From NCBI GenBank assembly GCA_029204225.1, contig CM055097.1, positions 49,172,153 to 49,236,152 on the forward strand: a DNA stretch of 64,000 bases, given 5' to 3'. A program made the position numbers and the translations under genes. This DNA comes from Diphasiastrum complanatum (Eukaryota; Streptophyta; Lycopodiopsida; Lycopodiales; Lycopodiaceae). This document shows, in pieces, positions 22,262 through 34,547 of the stretch. The notes below the pieces were generated by a model that ran no database searches, was not told where the DNA came from, and was given only the letters and a program-made list of their open reading frames with translations. How positions within the stretch are numbered: position 1 is the stretch's first letter; every line of letters starts with the position of its first letter.

Positions 22262-23863
22262 GCAAGCCCACATCCAATTCTCAACCACCGCTCTCAAGGT
22301 TTGAACCATATTCAGATTTTTTTATGTTTGTAGACACAACCCAAAGGTAGTGCATGGAGGGCTCCACCCTTAAGGTCTTGCACCTCTCTAGTGCCAAGTA
22401 CACTCCAAGATGAGGGTGGGATGTGGGGACTCAAATGCATCTAGGTTTTTGATAACTTCTATTCATTGGAAAACATTTTTATATTGACCTTCAAAGTCCT
22501 TTTTTATGCCATTTTGAATGTGGCCACATTGAGATTCATTTTTGTATAATTTGTACAAGGCTATTGAGGCAATAGCAAAGTTATCGAGGAATAGTGTGAG
22601 ACATGTGATGATGTCTTGAAGGATGGCATAGTGTATGCACACATAAGGATCCATTAATGCTTCCTAAGACTTGGTGTTGCTCCAAGATGTAAGCACAAAT
22701 GAAGTTGGCACTACATTTGTATGAGGATTAGTGTGTCATGAAGGTGTGTGCATATTTAGTCCTTGGATGTGGAGATTGGATAATGATGCTATAAGAAAAT
22801 TTAAGGTAATGTGTGAAGTTGCAAGCATGAACATGTTTTTGTGATGCGAATTTATTGGGGCAAGACAAATCTCATGAGCACTTTGGCAAGTACAGACTAT
22901 AAGAGCATGAGGGAACCTATTAGCTTTGTTTAGTTATTTTTCTAACATGATCCAATGGTGAGTCTTAGCACATCTTGCTTGGCTTGAATGTTTGCATGCT
23001 CAAACTAATGTTGTAAAGTCTACAAAAGAATTTACTTCACCCGTGACGTCAAGTCAAAAGAACAAAAGATGCTTACGAGGGCATCTTCAAGTGGTGACAC
23101 AATGAATCTAATCTAAGACAATCACAGGTGTTCCTTCATGACAAATTGTTCTTGGAGGGAGTGACCTAGTTTGTGGGGAAGGAACTCAAGTAACCAAAGC
23201 TAGAGATGACAAGGATTGACGACAAAATAATATTAAATTTGGAAAAGCAAGTGCTACATTCACGAACTACAAATTTCTCATGAAAAAATTGAGATCTTGG
23301 ATGTTCTACACTGAAGATGCATATGAGTTTTCAAAACACCCAACAAGGTTTACAAGTTTTCAACACCATCACAAAACTCTATTCTAAGTTTAACTGGTTG
23401 CACAAATAGAGAGGGTCTATTCACATGTCTCTTTGTGCTAATTACAAAATATGGTTGTTGAAGGAAGGTGGATCTAAGAGTACCTACTCCATTTTTTTTT
23501 TCCTCTAAGAAGTTATAACATGTTGCTAGAAAATAGGAAGGCCATCTCATATGTGGCTATGTGTAGACCCTTTGGTCTAATGAGTCAAAATGAATTCTTT
23601 TTGGGGGTCGGTAGTGAGGTTGCTGGACTTCATTTGAGTGTGATTCAATCTTAGGAAGTGGCAAAAGTCATTAGATTGAGGATAGATCATAGTTGATCAA
23701 GATTCCATGATTCTATGTGTTGTTTTGCTTGGTATAAGTGCTAGAAGAGAATTTGTGAGATAGTTTCAAACCTTGGTGATTTCTTTTGAAATCATTTGTT
23801 GTTGTTCAAAGGAGTGCTTTGTGCATTGAAACAAGTTGAAAGAGAAGATTAGGTCATTGCTAC

Positions 23864-25668
23864 ATTGCAACCTCAATTGGAGTCATGTTGGAAGCCAATG
23901 ATAGGCTTATCTCAAGTAACTATTTATTGTGGAAAGTGAGGATGGAGTCAACTCTTGAGATGAATGATGTTTTGGATATTGTTGTAGGTTTGGAGGAGAG
24001 ACCAACAACACAACAAGATCAAATGAGATATGACAAGAGGGCCAAGAAGGCTCTACACGTGATAAAGATGAATGCTACCAATGAGCTTCTCAAGGAAGTT
24101 GGTAAGTGCACATCATCTTTGAAAGCTTGGAATTCATTGAAGAAGCTTTATGAATCCAAGTCTACTTCTAGAGTGTTGACTCTAAGAAGGCAAATATTTT
24201 CTTGTTTGCAAAAGAATGAAAAGTCCAAGTACTTTTGTTTTGAGGATGAAACATTGAATGATGAGTTGGCTTGCATTGATGAAAGCATTACGGAAGGAGA
24301 GCTTATTCTGAGTAATTCTTAATGGCTTGTTGGATGCTCATGCTAACATTGGTCAAAAGTATTGCTATTCAAAAGACTTTGCCAAGTTTGTTGGATCTTC
24401 AAGAGATCTTGATCAATGAGGAATAGAGATGTCATTTTTGATGAGGGAATTATTCCAAAAGTGTCTTAAAGCATGATTGATGGTAGTGTGGATGGATCTA
24501 ATATTCTTGATGTTGATGAAAAGGATCCTACTTTGGATGGTGATGATGATGGACCTTCATCAAGTCAAAAGCCAAGGAGAACATCAAGATAAAGACAAGT
24601 ACCTTCAAGGCTCACATATGATCAAAAGGGTAAGCAAGCAATTTTTGGAAATTATGTTGCTTTTCTAACCTCTTTGGATGTGCCTACAAGTGTAGATCAA
24701 GCAAGTAAAGAAGAGGAGTGGATCCAAGCAATGGATCTTGAGTATTAAGCTCTTATGAAGAGTGGAACACCTTTTGGAGGATCTTTTTGTGTACATGGAG
24801 CTATGCAAGTGGATGGATGTTATCTTGTTGTAAAATCAAGTAATGGATCTAGAAAACAAAGTTTGTTCAATGACTTTGATGGTCAAGTTGAAGATCAAGA
24901 GGTTGATCTCAAAGCGCTTCAACTAGTCAAAAGGGAAGTTGGCAATTTGGAGCTAGTCAAGAACATCAAAGGAGAGGTAATTGGCAAAGATGTTATGGAT
25001 ATGTTTTTGCAACTTATTGAAGACTCAAGTAAGGTCAAAGGAAAAGCAAGAAAGTGCTGTTCAAGTTTACTTTACTTGTTCTATCTCATGATTGAGCAAT
25101 TTCATGTGGATGTGTGCAAATTGTCAAGATATGGTAAAACTAGCTACACTGGTGAGCATTGTTTTGATGTTGGATTTTGTACTAGCATTCTTGGATGGTT
25201 TTGCTGATGGAAATGAAGCTATTGGAGGTTCATTATTTCACTCATTCATGGCCAAGTCATCAAGTGTTGATGGCATCTTATGGCAAGATGTAGATGGAGG
25301 CTCATTTATGGAGTATCATGGTGGATACAAGGAAACAAAGGACAAAGGAGGAGGAGACATGCAAGCAAAAGTTAATCACTCACATTTATTGTTTGTTTGC
25401 TGTATTTTTCCAGAGAGTTCAGAGTTGGAAGCATGGTGGAATAATTTCATTTACATTCTATGTGATTCTTCATGTCTCATTGAAGTGGTATTGCAAAATT
25501 TTGTGAGAGAGCAAGTCATTGCAAAGGAGGTGGAGCTTCAACATGTGTCTTCAAGGGAATGTGTAGCTGATATCTTCACCAAAGCATTGGGAAAGGACTT
25601 GTTCATGAATCATAGGACTTCACTTGGAGTGCTTTCAAAGTCTATGCTAAAACTAGTTGAAGAGGGAG
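23864..25668 (+). pseudogene. family A gag-pol remnant of the right arm
   Basis: The Gag start seen in the left arm as ATGGCAACC reads ATTGCAACC here (23,864), so the original initiator is lost; the next in-frame ATG is 23,885 (MLEANDRL). Gag is readable to about 24,310 (SNYLLWKVRMES, HVIKMNATNELL, LTLRRQIFSCL), then frameshifted. At about 24,422 it jumps to the integrase end (RDVIFDEG), skipping knuckle, protease and integrase core. After a linker (24,470-24,850) there are about 640 nt that do not read as RT. The tail from about 25,500 is RNase H C-terminus (FVREQVIAKEVELQHVSS, DIFTKALGKDLFMNHRT), ending LVEEGV and a stop just before the LTR. Confidence 0.8.
25659..25668 (+). other. family A polypurine tract
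   Basis: GAAGAGGGAG immediately precedes the LTR start TGTGAAAG; this is the expected plus-strand primer position. Confidence 0.8.
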
Positions 25669-26319
25669 TGTGAAAGATTCAACTAGTTTGATCATTTTGT
25701 CAATGTCTCCATATTTGACATATTGAGGCCAAAACTTGTTTTAGACTTAGAGATTGACTTTTCAAAGTTCATTAGTCTAGATTTCATTTTAATAAACACT
25801 CATTGAAAGTGTGGGAAAGTTAGAATGCGAGTTTGAGTAGATTCAAATTTGAATTATTGGGTACATTGAATCTAGACCCAAAAATAGTAGGGTTTGCATT
25901 TCGGAGGGAAAGCCAAGTAGCCAAATAGGGTTTGGACCTATTATAAATGGATGTAACCCATGGAGAGAGTGATATTATCTCTTCTCTATCTCATTTCCTG
26001 CTTATGCATGGTTCTCTTGGGCTCTACAATCCATTGGTGCACTATATTGGTGATTGCTTGCAATTCTATGTGTAGAATGATCTATATTTGCTATTTTTGG
26101 ATCCACACATATGAAATACAGTATCTTGTTGGTTTTGTAATTGGACAACAACATTACTTCATCATTTCATTCAATTTTGATCAAGTTCTATTAGTGTTTG
26201 CATCTCATTTTGTGTGTAGATGCTGATTTTTCTACATTGGTGAGATTGGTAGTGTATTTCTCTTTCTAACCAAAGATCTTTCAAGTGGATTGGATCATAA
26301 TGATCTGAAATCCTTCACA
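25669..26319 (+). mobile_element. family A LTR, complete, 651 bp
   Basis: Starts TGTGAAAGATT after the polypurine tract and ends AATCCTTCACA, giving a short terminal inverted repeat. A TATA box (TATAAAT) lies at 25,942-25,948, followed by the CT-rich stretch ATTATCTCTTCTCTATCTC. It is followed by TGG and then unrelated LTR interior, not by a full PBS. It has no left-arm counterpart for most of its length. Confidence 0.9.
25942..25948 (+). promoter_or_regulatory. TATA box of the family A LTR
   Basis: TATAAAT about 275 nt into the LTR, conserved at 2,923-2,929. Transcription would be expected to start about 30 nt downstream, near the CT-rich stretch. This is inferred from LTR organisation only. 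Confidence 0.55.
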
Positions 26320-26322
26320 TGG

Positions 26323-26721
<399 letters not shown>

Positions 26722-26725
26722 ACCA

Positions 26726-27373
26726 TGTGAAGGATTTCAGATCATTATGATCCAATCCACTTGAAAGATATTTGATTAGAAAGAGAAATACACTACCAAT
26801 CTCACCAATGTAGAAAAATCAGCATCTACACACAAAATGAGATGCAAACACTAATAGAACTTTATCGAACTTGAATGAAATGATGAAGTACTATTGATGT
26901 CTATACAAAACCAGCAAGATACTGTATTTCACACGTGTGGATCCGATAATAACAAATATAGATCATTCTACACATAGAATTGCAAGCAATCACCAATATA
27001 GTGCACCAATGGATAGTAGAACCCAGGAGAACCATGTATAGGCATGAAATGAGATAGAGAAGAGGAAATATCACTCTCTCCACGAGTTACATCCATTTAT
27101 AACAAGTCCAAACCCTATTTGGCCACTTGGCTTTCCCTCCAAAATTCTAACCGTAGTATTTTTTGGTCTAGATTCAATGTACCCAAAGTTCAAATTTGAA
27201 TCTACTCAAAACTCGCCTTCTAACATTCCCACACTTTCAAAAAGTGTTTATTCAAATGACATTTAGACTAATGAACTTTGAAAAGTCAATCTCTAAGTCT
27301 AAAAACCAAGTGGCCTCAATATGCCAAATAAGAAAATATAGCAAATATGATGAAACTGGTTGAATCTTTCACA
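26726..27373 (-). mobile_element. family A LTR, complete, 648 bp, minus strand
   Basis: Starts (plus coordinates) TGTGAAGGATTTCAG, the reverse complement of the LTR 3' end, and ends TTGAATCTTTCACA, the complement of the LTR start. Together with the plus-strand LTR at 25,669-26,319 it forms a tail-to-tail pair about 400 bp apart. It includes a CACACGTGTG palindrome at 26,930. No PBS or polypurine tract in good order flanks it. Confidence 0.9.
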
Positions 27374-27377
27374 CTCC

Positions 27378-27665
27378 ATTCTTTTATAGTACGTCCAAAC
27401 CTAATTTGAAACTTTGGTTTCCCTCCATAATGAAAAGCCCTACTATTTTTGTGACTAGATTCAATGTCTCTCAAATTGAATCTACTCGTGTTCTACACTT
27501 TCCCACACTTTCCAAAAGTGTTTATTCTAATGCTTTTAGACTGATATAACTTTGAGAAGTCAAACTCTAAGTCTAATATGAAATTGGCCTCAATTGCTAC
27601 CAATCTCTCCAAAACTAGATCTACTTCACATCAAATGATGGAGTATGGGCAAACTTAGAATCAAA
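27378..27665 (-). mobile_element. chimeric family B leader/family A LTR fragment
   Basis: On the minus strand the end of a family B-type leader (CTCCATCATTTGATGTGAAG, TTTTGGAGAGATTGGTAGC) runs into a diverged family A LTR interior (GTGTGGGAAAGTGTAGAA). The same junction is seen at about 2,775-2,800 on the plus strand. Confidence 0.65.
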
Positions 27666-29497
27666 CAAACCTCTTGAATAGAAATTTGCTCCCTTGCAAC
27701 ACATCCAACTTGGTTAGCAATAACACAAGCATCAAGTTTGAACAACTTCCCTTGCCTTTTACCTTTTCCAATCAAGACATCCTTCCTTTTGATCAAACAA
27801 GCATCTCCATCAACCTCCACCTTGAGGCCCTTACTTAGCATTTGACTCACACTAAGCAAATTCTTGGTAATAGATGGAATAAACAAGACATCCTCCAAAT
27901 GAACATTCCTATTTGTAGAGAGAGAAATAGGAATTGTGCCAATCCCTTTGATTGCACACTCACCATCATTGGCCATGTAGATCACTGTCTTGTCATCTCC
28001 ATATGCCAACAAATAAGTGAAGTACTCTTTGTGAAAGGTCATGTGTGAACTTGCTCCACTATCAATCCACCAAGGATCTAGATCTCCATCATTAGCAAGC
28101 ATACATGAAGACATCACAAAAGCATCATCATTTGCATCTTGCACATCCAAACCATCTTCATCAAGAGTAAGATTACCTTGCTTGTCTCCTTGATCTCTCT
28201 TCTTCTTGTAGCACTCACTTGCAAAGTGTCCTTTGATGCCACAATAGAAGCACTTGAGCTTTGATCTATCCTTCTTTTTGCCACTTGAAGAAGCATCCAC
28301 TTGATCTTGCCCTTTAGACCACTTGCTTTTGGTTTTGCCCTTGAATTTGCCCTTTGTGAACATAGCATCCTCTTGAAGTGTCGATGTAGATCCACCTCTT
28401 GCTTGAAGCCTATATTCCTCATTGATCAAGATCTCTTGAATTTGCTTCATCATGGAGCGTGGACTCTCCATAATAGTTCTGTTTTTCCATTCAGCTATAC
28501 CATTACTATGCAGCGTGTGTGACTGTGTGAATTGTCTTTTAATGTAGTGTTCTTTGCAAAAGTCTTCAAAATCATCAGATTTATATTCACCCCCTCTATC
28601 AAATCTTAGCACTTTCATGTGTGCCTCTAGTTGGTTCTCTACCAAAGTTTTGAACTCCTTGAAGCGAGTAAAAGCGTCAGATTTCTTCTTCAAGAAATAA
28701 ATCCATGTCCTTCTAGAGTGATCATCTATGTAAGTCATAAAATAATATGCTTTCCCCAATGACATGGTCTTCATTGGGCCGCACAGGTCGCTGTGAATTA
28801 GTTCCAGCCGTTTCTTAGCTCTTGCAGCTCCACCCTTTTTGAATGTCTCTCTGTGATGTTTTCCCATGATGCATCCTTCACATATTGCATGGTGATAATC
28901 CTGCAATGTTGGTAACCCTATTACCATCTTCAGCTTCACCATCAATCTCAAGCTCCCATAGTTCAAATGACCAAGTCTTTTGTGCCATAACTCGGATTGA
29001 GATGCTGTTGAGATAGCCAAACCATATTCACCTAGTTTTGCAGCATCCAATTTATAAAGGCCACAATTACTATCTCTATAACCCTTCGCCACCACTTTGT
29101 GGTTATGGTTCGTATCCTTCATAAGGCATCCATCCTTGACAAATTCAACTTTAAGATGTTGATTTGCCATTAAACCAACAGAAAGCAAACTCTTTTTGAG
29201 TCCAGGAACATAAAGTACATTAGGGATATTTTTAATTTTGCCATCAGGAAATTGCACAGGTACATTGCCCACACCCTGTATCTGGCATTCCTCTCCATTG
29301 GCTTGAGTGACCTTATCCCCATCATGGATTGGTGAGAATTTTTCAAACCAATCACGTTTTCCGGTCATATGCCTTGTGGCGCCTGAATCTACGAACCATC
29401 TGGCACCATCATCAACTTGGGATGCCAATGCCGATGAGAAAACACATGTTTTGTCATCTTCTCCATCATCTTCGGCAATGTTTCCTTGTTGAGTCAC
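27626..29497 (-). pseudogene. in-frame fusion of two copia polyproteins (E then A), two proteases
   Basis: A 623-codon uninterrupted frame. Residues 1-350 are family E: retropepsin DSGA at 37-40, LYVPGLKKSLLSVG near 95-108, gag-pre-integrase (WHKRLGHLN 171-179, CEGC 206-209), integrase D at HSD (237), D in RFDRGGEY (300) and E in GIAEWKNR (336). At about residue 352 (nt 28,441) it switches in frame to family A: end of Gag (QEILINEEYRLQARGG), CCHC knuckle (416-429), second retropepsin DSGA (479-482) and the start of the gag-pre-integrase region. It ends in leader sequence (SLPILHHLM). The first codon is GTG and the frame is simply continuous with upstream sequence, so no ATG start is evident. 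No RT is present. It is probably an old recombination product, but the long open frame is unusual among the broken copies around it. Confidence 0.85.
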
Positions 29498-29509
29498 TTT
29501 TCCCGTCTT

Positions 29510-30299
29510 ATGTCTGCTTTCTTCTTATAACACTCGCGTGCCCAATGGCCCGGTTTGTGGCAATAGTAACATTTTTCTTTCTTCTTCTTTTTCCCTTTTG
29601 ATGACGATTCTCCTTCGTCGTCATCATCCTTGGATTTCTTAGGAATCCTTTTCATCCTTTCTGATTGCCTTTAGCAAGCAAGGCTTGATCCTCCTGTGGA
29701 GTTTGTCTTGACTTCACCACTTCGCGACGTTGCTCTTCTTGCAACATGATTCCGTGGAAGTCTTCAAAAATAGGCAACCTCTCCCTCGAAGCAATGCCGC
29801 TCACAAACATCTGTAGCCCTTTTGAGACACTGCTCATTGTGGTATGTACCAATTCAATATCTCTGATTGGTTCTCCAATTGCCACAAGTTGATCTCTCAG
29901 CTCCTTTATCCTGGTGAAGAAGGATCCCATTGATTCATTTTCTTCCATCCTTACTGTGTTCAATCTCGACTTCAAGAACATGGCTCGAACTGGATTGCAA
30001 GTTTGAAATTGCATTCTAAGAGCTTCCCAAGCTCCCCTAGCCGTCGTGGCATCACTTATGTGAGTGATCACATGGTCTTTCATTGAAAGATTGATCAAGG
30101 ATAATGCTCTCTGTGCCTTTTTATCAAAGGCCCTTATATCACCTGGAGTGGTATTTGGTCGGACTTCAATACCTACCACGATTTTCCAGAACTCTTTTTC
30201 CATCAAAATGCTCTTCATTTTGAATTTCCAGATGTTGTAGTTAGAAGCCCCATCAAGTTTGCTTGCATCACCCAAAATTGCGTCATTGATGTTTGCCAT
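29510..30299 (-). pseudogene. family E copia Gag with frameshifted CCHC knuckle
   Basis: ATG at 30,299 (MANINDAILGDASKLDGASN) opens a 215-codon Gag: YNIWKFKMKSIL, KAQRALSLINLS, TARGAWEALRMQFQ, MFLKSRLNTVRM and IELVHTTMSSV, a DUF4219/UBN2 Gag. The frame stops at 29,652. In another frame an acidic-basic linker (SKDDDDEGESSS) and the knuckle CYYCHKPGHWAREC (29,530-29,571) follow, and a further shift near 29,505 leads into the protease frame at 29,497. Two single-base-type shifts therefore separate Gag, knuckle and protease. Gag sequence differs clearly from families A, B and D. Confidence 0.8.
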
Positions 30300-32899
30300 C
30301 TCCGAACTGCTGAAAACTTCACCTGTAGGCTATAAAGTGTATGCTAGAGCCAATCGCGATGTCAGAAATTGATAATAATGACCTGCAATTTTTAGCTTAC
30401 TAGGCCACCCGCCGCTCTTTCGCCAAATTAAAAGCCAAACTGGCGTCGTTTTCCAAAATGCTTCACGTCACCAACTCCCGGCTTCCTGCCCAGTGGAATG
30501 GTGAAATCACTTCTGGCGCACTTTGAACACTTTCTCCATGACAATCACTCTATTTTGGTGTACTGTACTTGCAGGTACAGATAGGGTGCCCTTCGTTTGG
30601 AGGCTATAGCCTTTCGTTTGGTCAAAATAGGCTAAAGGAGGTGAAAATAAGGGCAATTTGAGTTTTTGAACTGTTTCTTCAGTGTGAGGAAACGTCACCC
30701 TTCAAAGACTTGGGACCCAACAACTTTTTCAGTTTGAAGATTTTTAATGAGGTTGCAATGCACTTTGCACTTCAAACCCCTTCAGACTTTTTCACTTCAA
30801 TCCAACGGATCCTTTAGATCCAATGACCCACCTATTGTGAAATGACCATCGTCGATCTGTATGAATCAAAATCAGACGGTTGTCAACGCGTTTGTGCGTT
30901 GATCAAAGGCCTTCGAAGTACTGAACACTTTGGGCCGCTAGCTGGTGATCATGACTGAGCGCACGACAACTCCCATGACCTCGCGTCCTCTCTCTTCCAG
31001 CGATGGAGTTTTCTCACTCCTTCACGGGCTATGGCAGCTCCTCATTAATCGCACTAGCTACCTTCCTCCTCCACGGCCAGTCGCAACCTCCCTACCGCAG
31101 AATCGCACTACCAGGGCGCCCATTCACAGCCTCTCACAGCTTTGAAAACGTCCTCCTACAAGGAGATATCTCTAATTTTGTCCCTTGAAATCCTAGCAAT
31201 TTTGAAGAGAAGAATATACTGAGCTTTACTCAGGCTTTCCCTGAGCTTTCCTTTGCAGCTCCTAGCTGACTGAGGTCGCCCTACTGTAGGTTATCTTATG
31301 CTCCAAACTGCTCTTCAAATGGTATTCGATTGGATTCAAACCAATCACAAATGCCAAGCAATAGTTTGAAGTATGCATTTGAAATGAGCTAGACATGAGT
31401 ATTGTATCATGCCTAGGTCCTATGTGTTGTACTTTTGGGATGACATTCAATGATAGGCTTTGTCCTACTCTAAGGTTACCCTAGTATAGTCTATGTAACA
31501 AACCTACTAAAGTCTATGAAAATAGGTCTTAGAGTTAGCTCTTAACTCATGCTCACTCTATGTGGTAACCCATGGTAAAGGTGCCACATGGGATGGATTA
31601 GCATTACACTAATTATGATTAAGAAACTTGTTTAGGCAAGGAAGAGGCCCTTTTTGATTTCAAAAAGGCCCCTAATGCAAGATAAGCACATACTACAAAT
31701 CATATGTGGAGGCACTCATGCTACATAGAAAACTTTAAATGTCAACTGACTCGCCATTTACCTTTTGCATTGTTTAGGTGCCAATTGTTTTATGCCTTGA
31801 AAGTTGAATTCTATATTTTGTCTATTTGTGAAAAAATATATAAGACATTTATTCTAGGAGGGTGGCATATTAACTTCCATCAATAAAAGCCACTTATCTT
31901 CAAGATTTCATTGATGAGGGCTCGCTATTTCCAAGATTCCATCCATGAGAAATGCTTGAAAATTACAATCATTCATATTTGTAGAAAAAAATCAAGTTTT
32001 TTCTATTGTGTCCTAGGTGAGGATGGTCAACAAGGTTGGCATGGACCATCCATTTATGTAAGATGTTAGTTGAGACACATAATGTTATCTATTTAAGTGA
32101 GATCACCTTGAAGATTTTGATGATCAATCCATCTCTTATACTCAGTACAAAAGCTTCTAATCAAGCTCTTTGGAGGGTGATTTGGTTCAAATTACCTAAT
32201 GGCACTGAGCTATCTAGGATGTAGCTAACTTGGATGTGGTATTTGGCATGCATGCAACCATTTGACACCCACCCCTAAAAAATTAGAATGTGTGAGATAA
32301 GTAAAATTTGACATCCTACCACTTGTTTTTATAACTTTTTGTTGATCGACTTCTTTTTGTTGCTCAATCCACCTTTTTTGCCCTAGCTCTGGAGGCCGAG
32401 GTACTGTTATTGATGTCCCAATTTTAACTACAATGTGAAGTCCTTAAATAGCTTGTGTAGAATTAGTCATGAAAGTTATAAAGTAATATTAAGTATGTTT
32501 ACGTAGCATGATGTTTCTAAATAGCCCTAAGAATTTCATTTTTTGTCAGCTTTGATGCACTGATTACCTTTTATAACAAATTTATGATGTTTTTTGCTAA
32601 CAATATGGATCGATCAGTTAGATGTAGGGGTTGAGGGTACATTGTTGAGCTTGGAGAAAGAATGATTATGCCACCAAGTTAGAAAGGCTATATAGGAAAA
32701 GCTTCGGTGCTTCTGGCACGACCCATGTGACGTTGGTCGTCAGGGAAGCGCGTTTGATCGGATCAACTATCAAGGAAGGACGGTGCCATTCCCATTGACC
32801 CATTTGAAAAGAGTGATGGTAGCTCAGCTGCGTACGTATGAATGAATCAGGGTGGAAAAGGAAAACGAAGGAGCAGTGAGCAGCCTGGCTTTCAACAAC
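30300..32899. other. no gene recognised
   Basis: I find neither an LTR terminus nor a PBS upstream of the family E Gag, and no protein domain. Short frames at 30,945-31,190 (one beginning MEFSHSFTGYGSSS) match nothing I recognise. The piece 31,672-31,772 recurs inverted at 52,467-52,565. Confidence 0.4.
31672..31772. repeat. 100-bp block repeated inverted at 52.5 kb
   Basis: GTGGAGGCACTCATGCTACA and flanks match the reverse complement of 52,467-52,565 with a handful of differences. No coding role is visible. Confidence 0.7.
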
Positions 32900-33570
32900 C
32901 CTTAACGCGGATGGCCGAACCAAGTGTCCATGTGTTTACGAATGTGTGTCGGACTCGTGTCCATGTGTTTAGGCTTAGCGGCCCTGTCCATGTCCACCCC
33001 CCTCACCCGCTGGGGCTTTAGAGCACGGGCCGTGCGTGCGAGAGGTTTGGCCCGGGTGCCCCCCAACACGTGATGCGTGGCCATGCTCGGGTGCCCGCTA
33101 AAATCAGGTCGTGGGTATTTTTGGCGGGCAGTGCCGGCCAGCGAGCCCCCACGGCGCCAGGCAGGACGAGGTGGCGCCCGGCAGTGGTCCCAGGGGACGT
33201 GTGCGCCGGGCAGCCAGGGATGGGCGCCGGGCAGCGGGACAGCAGGGCACCACACCGCTGGGCTGCGTTCTCGGGCAGGGCGGGTGGCGCCGGGCTGGGA
33301 GCGTGGCGCCGGGCAGCCAGGGATGGCGTCAGGCAGCAGGGCAACGGGCCAATGGCGCCAGGCACCCAGGCTCTCACACACACACACATGCACGAAACTG
33401 GGTGGGTTTCTCTATATATCCCCTCCCAGTTCCCTTGCAAAATTGCTTATGGGATTAAAACTGGCTGCTTGGACACGTGGCGTCTGGGCAGCCAATTTAA
33501 AAAAAAAAAAAAAAGATTTGGTCAGGAGGGCACCGGGGCCAAGGGGCACCGTGCTCGCAAGATGCGAGAC
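32900..33570. repeat. GC-rich island with short degenerate repeats
   Basis: This ~650-bp stretch is far more GC-rich than the rest of the window. GTGTCCATGTGTTTA-like repeats lie at 32,925-33,000. A GGCGCCGGGCAGC motif and variants recur about every 20-40 nt from 33,170 to 33,370, including two copies of GCCGGGCAGCCAGGGATGG. An (AC)n run (33,374-33,390) and an A16 run (33,499-33,514) follow. All frames are open for 100-184 codons because the GC-rich repeat avoids stops; the proline/glycine/arginine-rich peptides look like repeat by-products. Confidence 0.65.
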
Positions 33571-33870
33571 CCCTCACCCCCGTGATGCATCAGCTTTCCA
33601 CCTTAGAGAACCCGTTCTCTCCAAGAGCTGATTTCAAGAAAAAGCACAAGTCCTCTCACCCGTTGAGCAACCTGTCCTGTTGAGCAACATCACCGTGCCC
33701 GGGTGAGGGGGTGAGCATGGAATGGCGCTCTCGGTGCTCGGATATGGATAGTTGATTGTTCTGGGATGGAAAGCATTGTAGAATGACATTGAATTTTTTT
33801 TGGACTAATTGATCCTAAAATCAACATATGAAACTCTTGCTTGAAATGCCATGATAATAAAGACACAAAG

Positions 33871-33912
<42 letters not shown>

Positions 33913-34547
33913 ATTGTAAAGCAAGCAAATTCAATCACCCTAGAATCAGCTCAAAGTAGTTGAAGCATGCATCGTCAATATGGTGAACACATATAATGCT
34001 TCCCGGTATTATCAAACTGTGGGATGACAAAGAATTAAACCTTTGTGGATGAGTCTCAACACATGTAATGAAAAAATTGACACAGATTATTGAGAGCAAA
34101 CACCAACCAATATTGAATTGAAGTGAGGTTCAAGAGTGTTTAGATGCATCATAAACTCTCCAAAACATACTTTTAATAATCGGCTTCAATCCTTTAAATG
34201 AATTAGAAATGATAGCTTCCATATATACTAGTTGGGGAATGGCTATGACCTTTAAGTTACATCTATCTTCTAGATTTGACAAGAATTTGTCATTTGACTA
34301 AACCCTATGGATAGTAATTGCATGTAATTATTATTTCATAAGGGTGCACTGAGGTGGCACGTGACCATATAAAAGAATTAGCATCATTCATTTATTTGTA
34401 CCATGTACTCACACACTAACAATCAAGGTTCTATAAAAAATATTTGCAATAGTTTTAGGGTGTATGATGGTCCAAAAATCCCAATTCTACTTACACTTTT
34501 TGGGGAAAATACCCAAAGCCAAGAGCTTTTAATAAATATCAACAGAA
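33571..34547. other. no gene recognised
   Basis: Mostly AT-rich. A short palindrome AGAGAACCCGTTCTCT lies at about 33,605, and a diverged version of the surrounding 130 nt occurs at 57,245-57,365. A (TA)n tract is at 33,875-33,910. Confidence 0.4.
33875..33910. repeat. (TA)n microsatellite, about 36 bp
   Basis: Pure alternating TA run following AAGATAT. Confidence 0.95.

Larger units (their letters stand above)
19323..23620. other. unidentified non-coding block inside the right arm
   Basis: Counterpart of 7,516-13,090. No protein domain is recognised on either strand. Contained features are the (AG)n tract at 20,029, the single 140-bp unit at 22,122-22,261 and the MITE empty site near 21,655. 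Open frames of 60-106 codons occur but are not preserved in the left arm. Confidence 0.5.

Noticed and set aside
24755-25207. 150-codon frame MKSGTPFGGSFCVHGAMQVD onward as an RT
   Set aside because: Only its first part resembles the integrase/RT linker of family A; the remainder has no RT motif.
30300-30420. A primer-binding site for family E near GCTAGAGCCAATCG
   Set aside because: It does not match the complement of TGGTATCAGAGC or another tRNA end I can identify, and no LTR end is next to it.
33018-33631. Overlapping 115-184-codon frames on both strands rich in Gly, Pro, Ala and Arg
   Set aside because: All frames are open because the repeat is GC-rich and lacks stop codons; no domain, and the peptide periodicity follows the DNA repeat.
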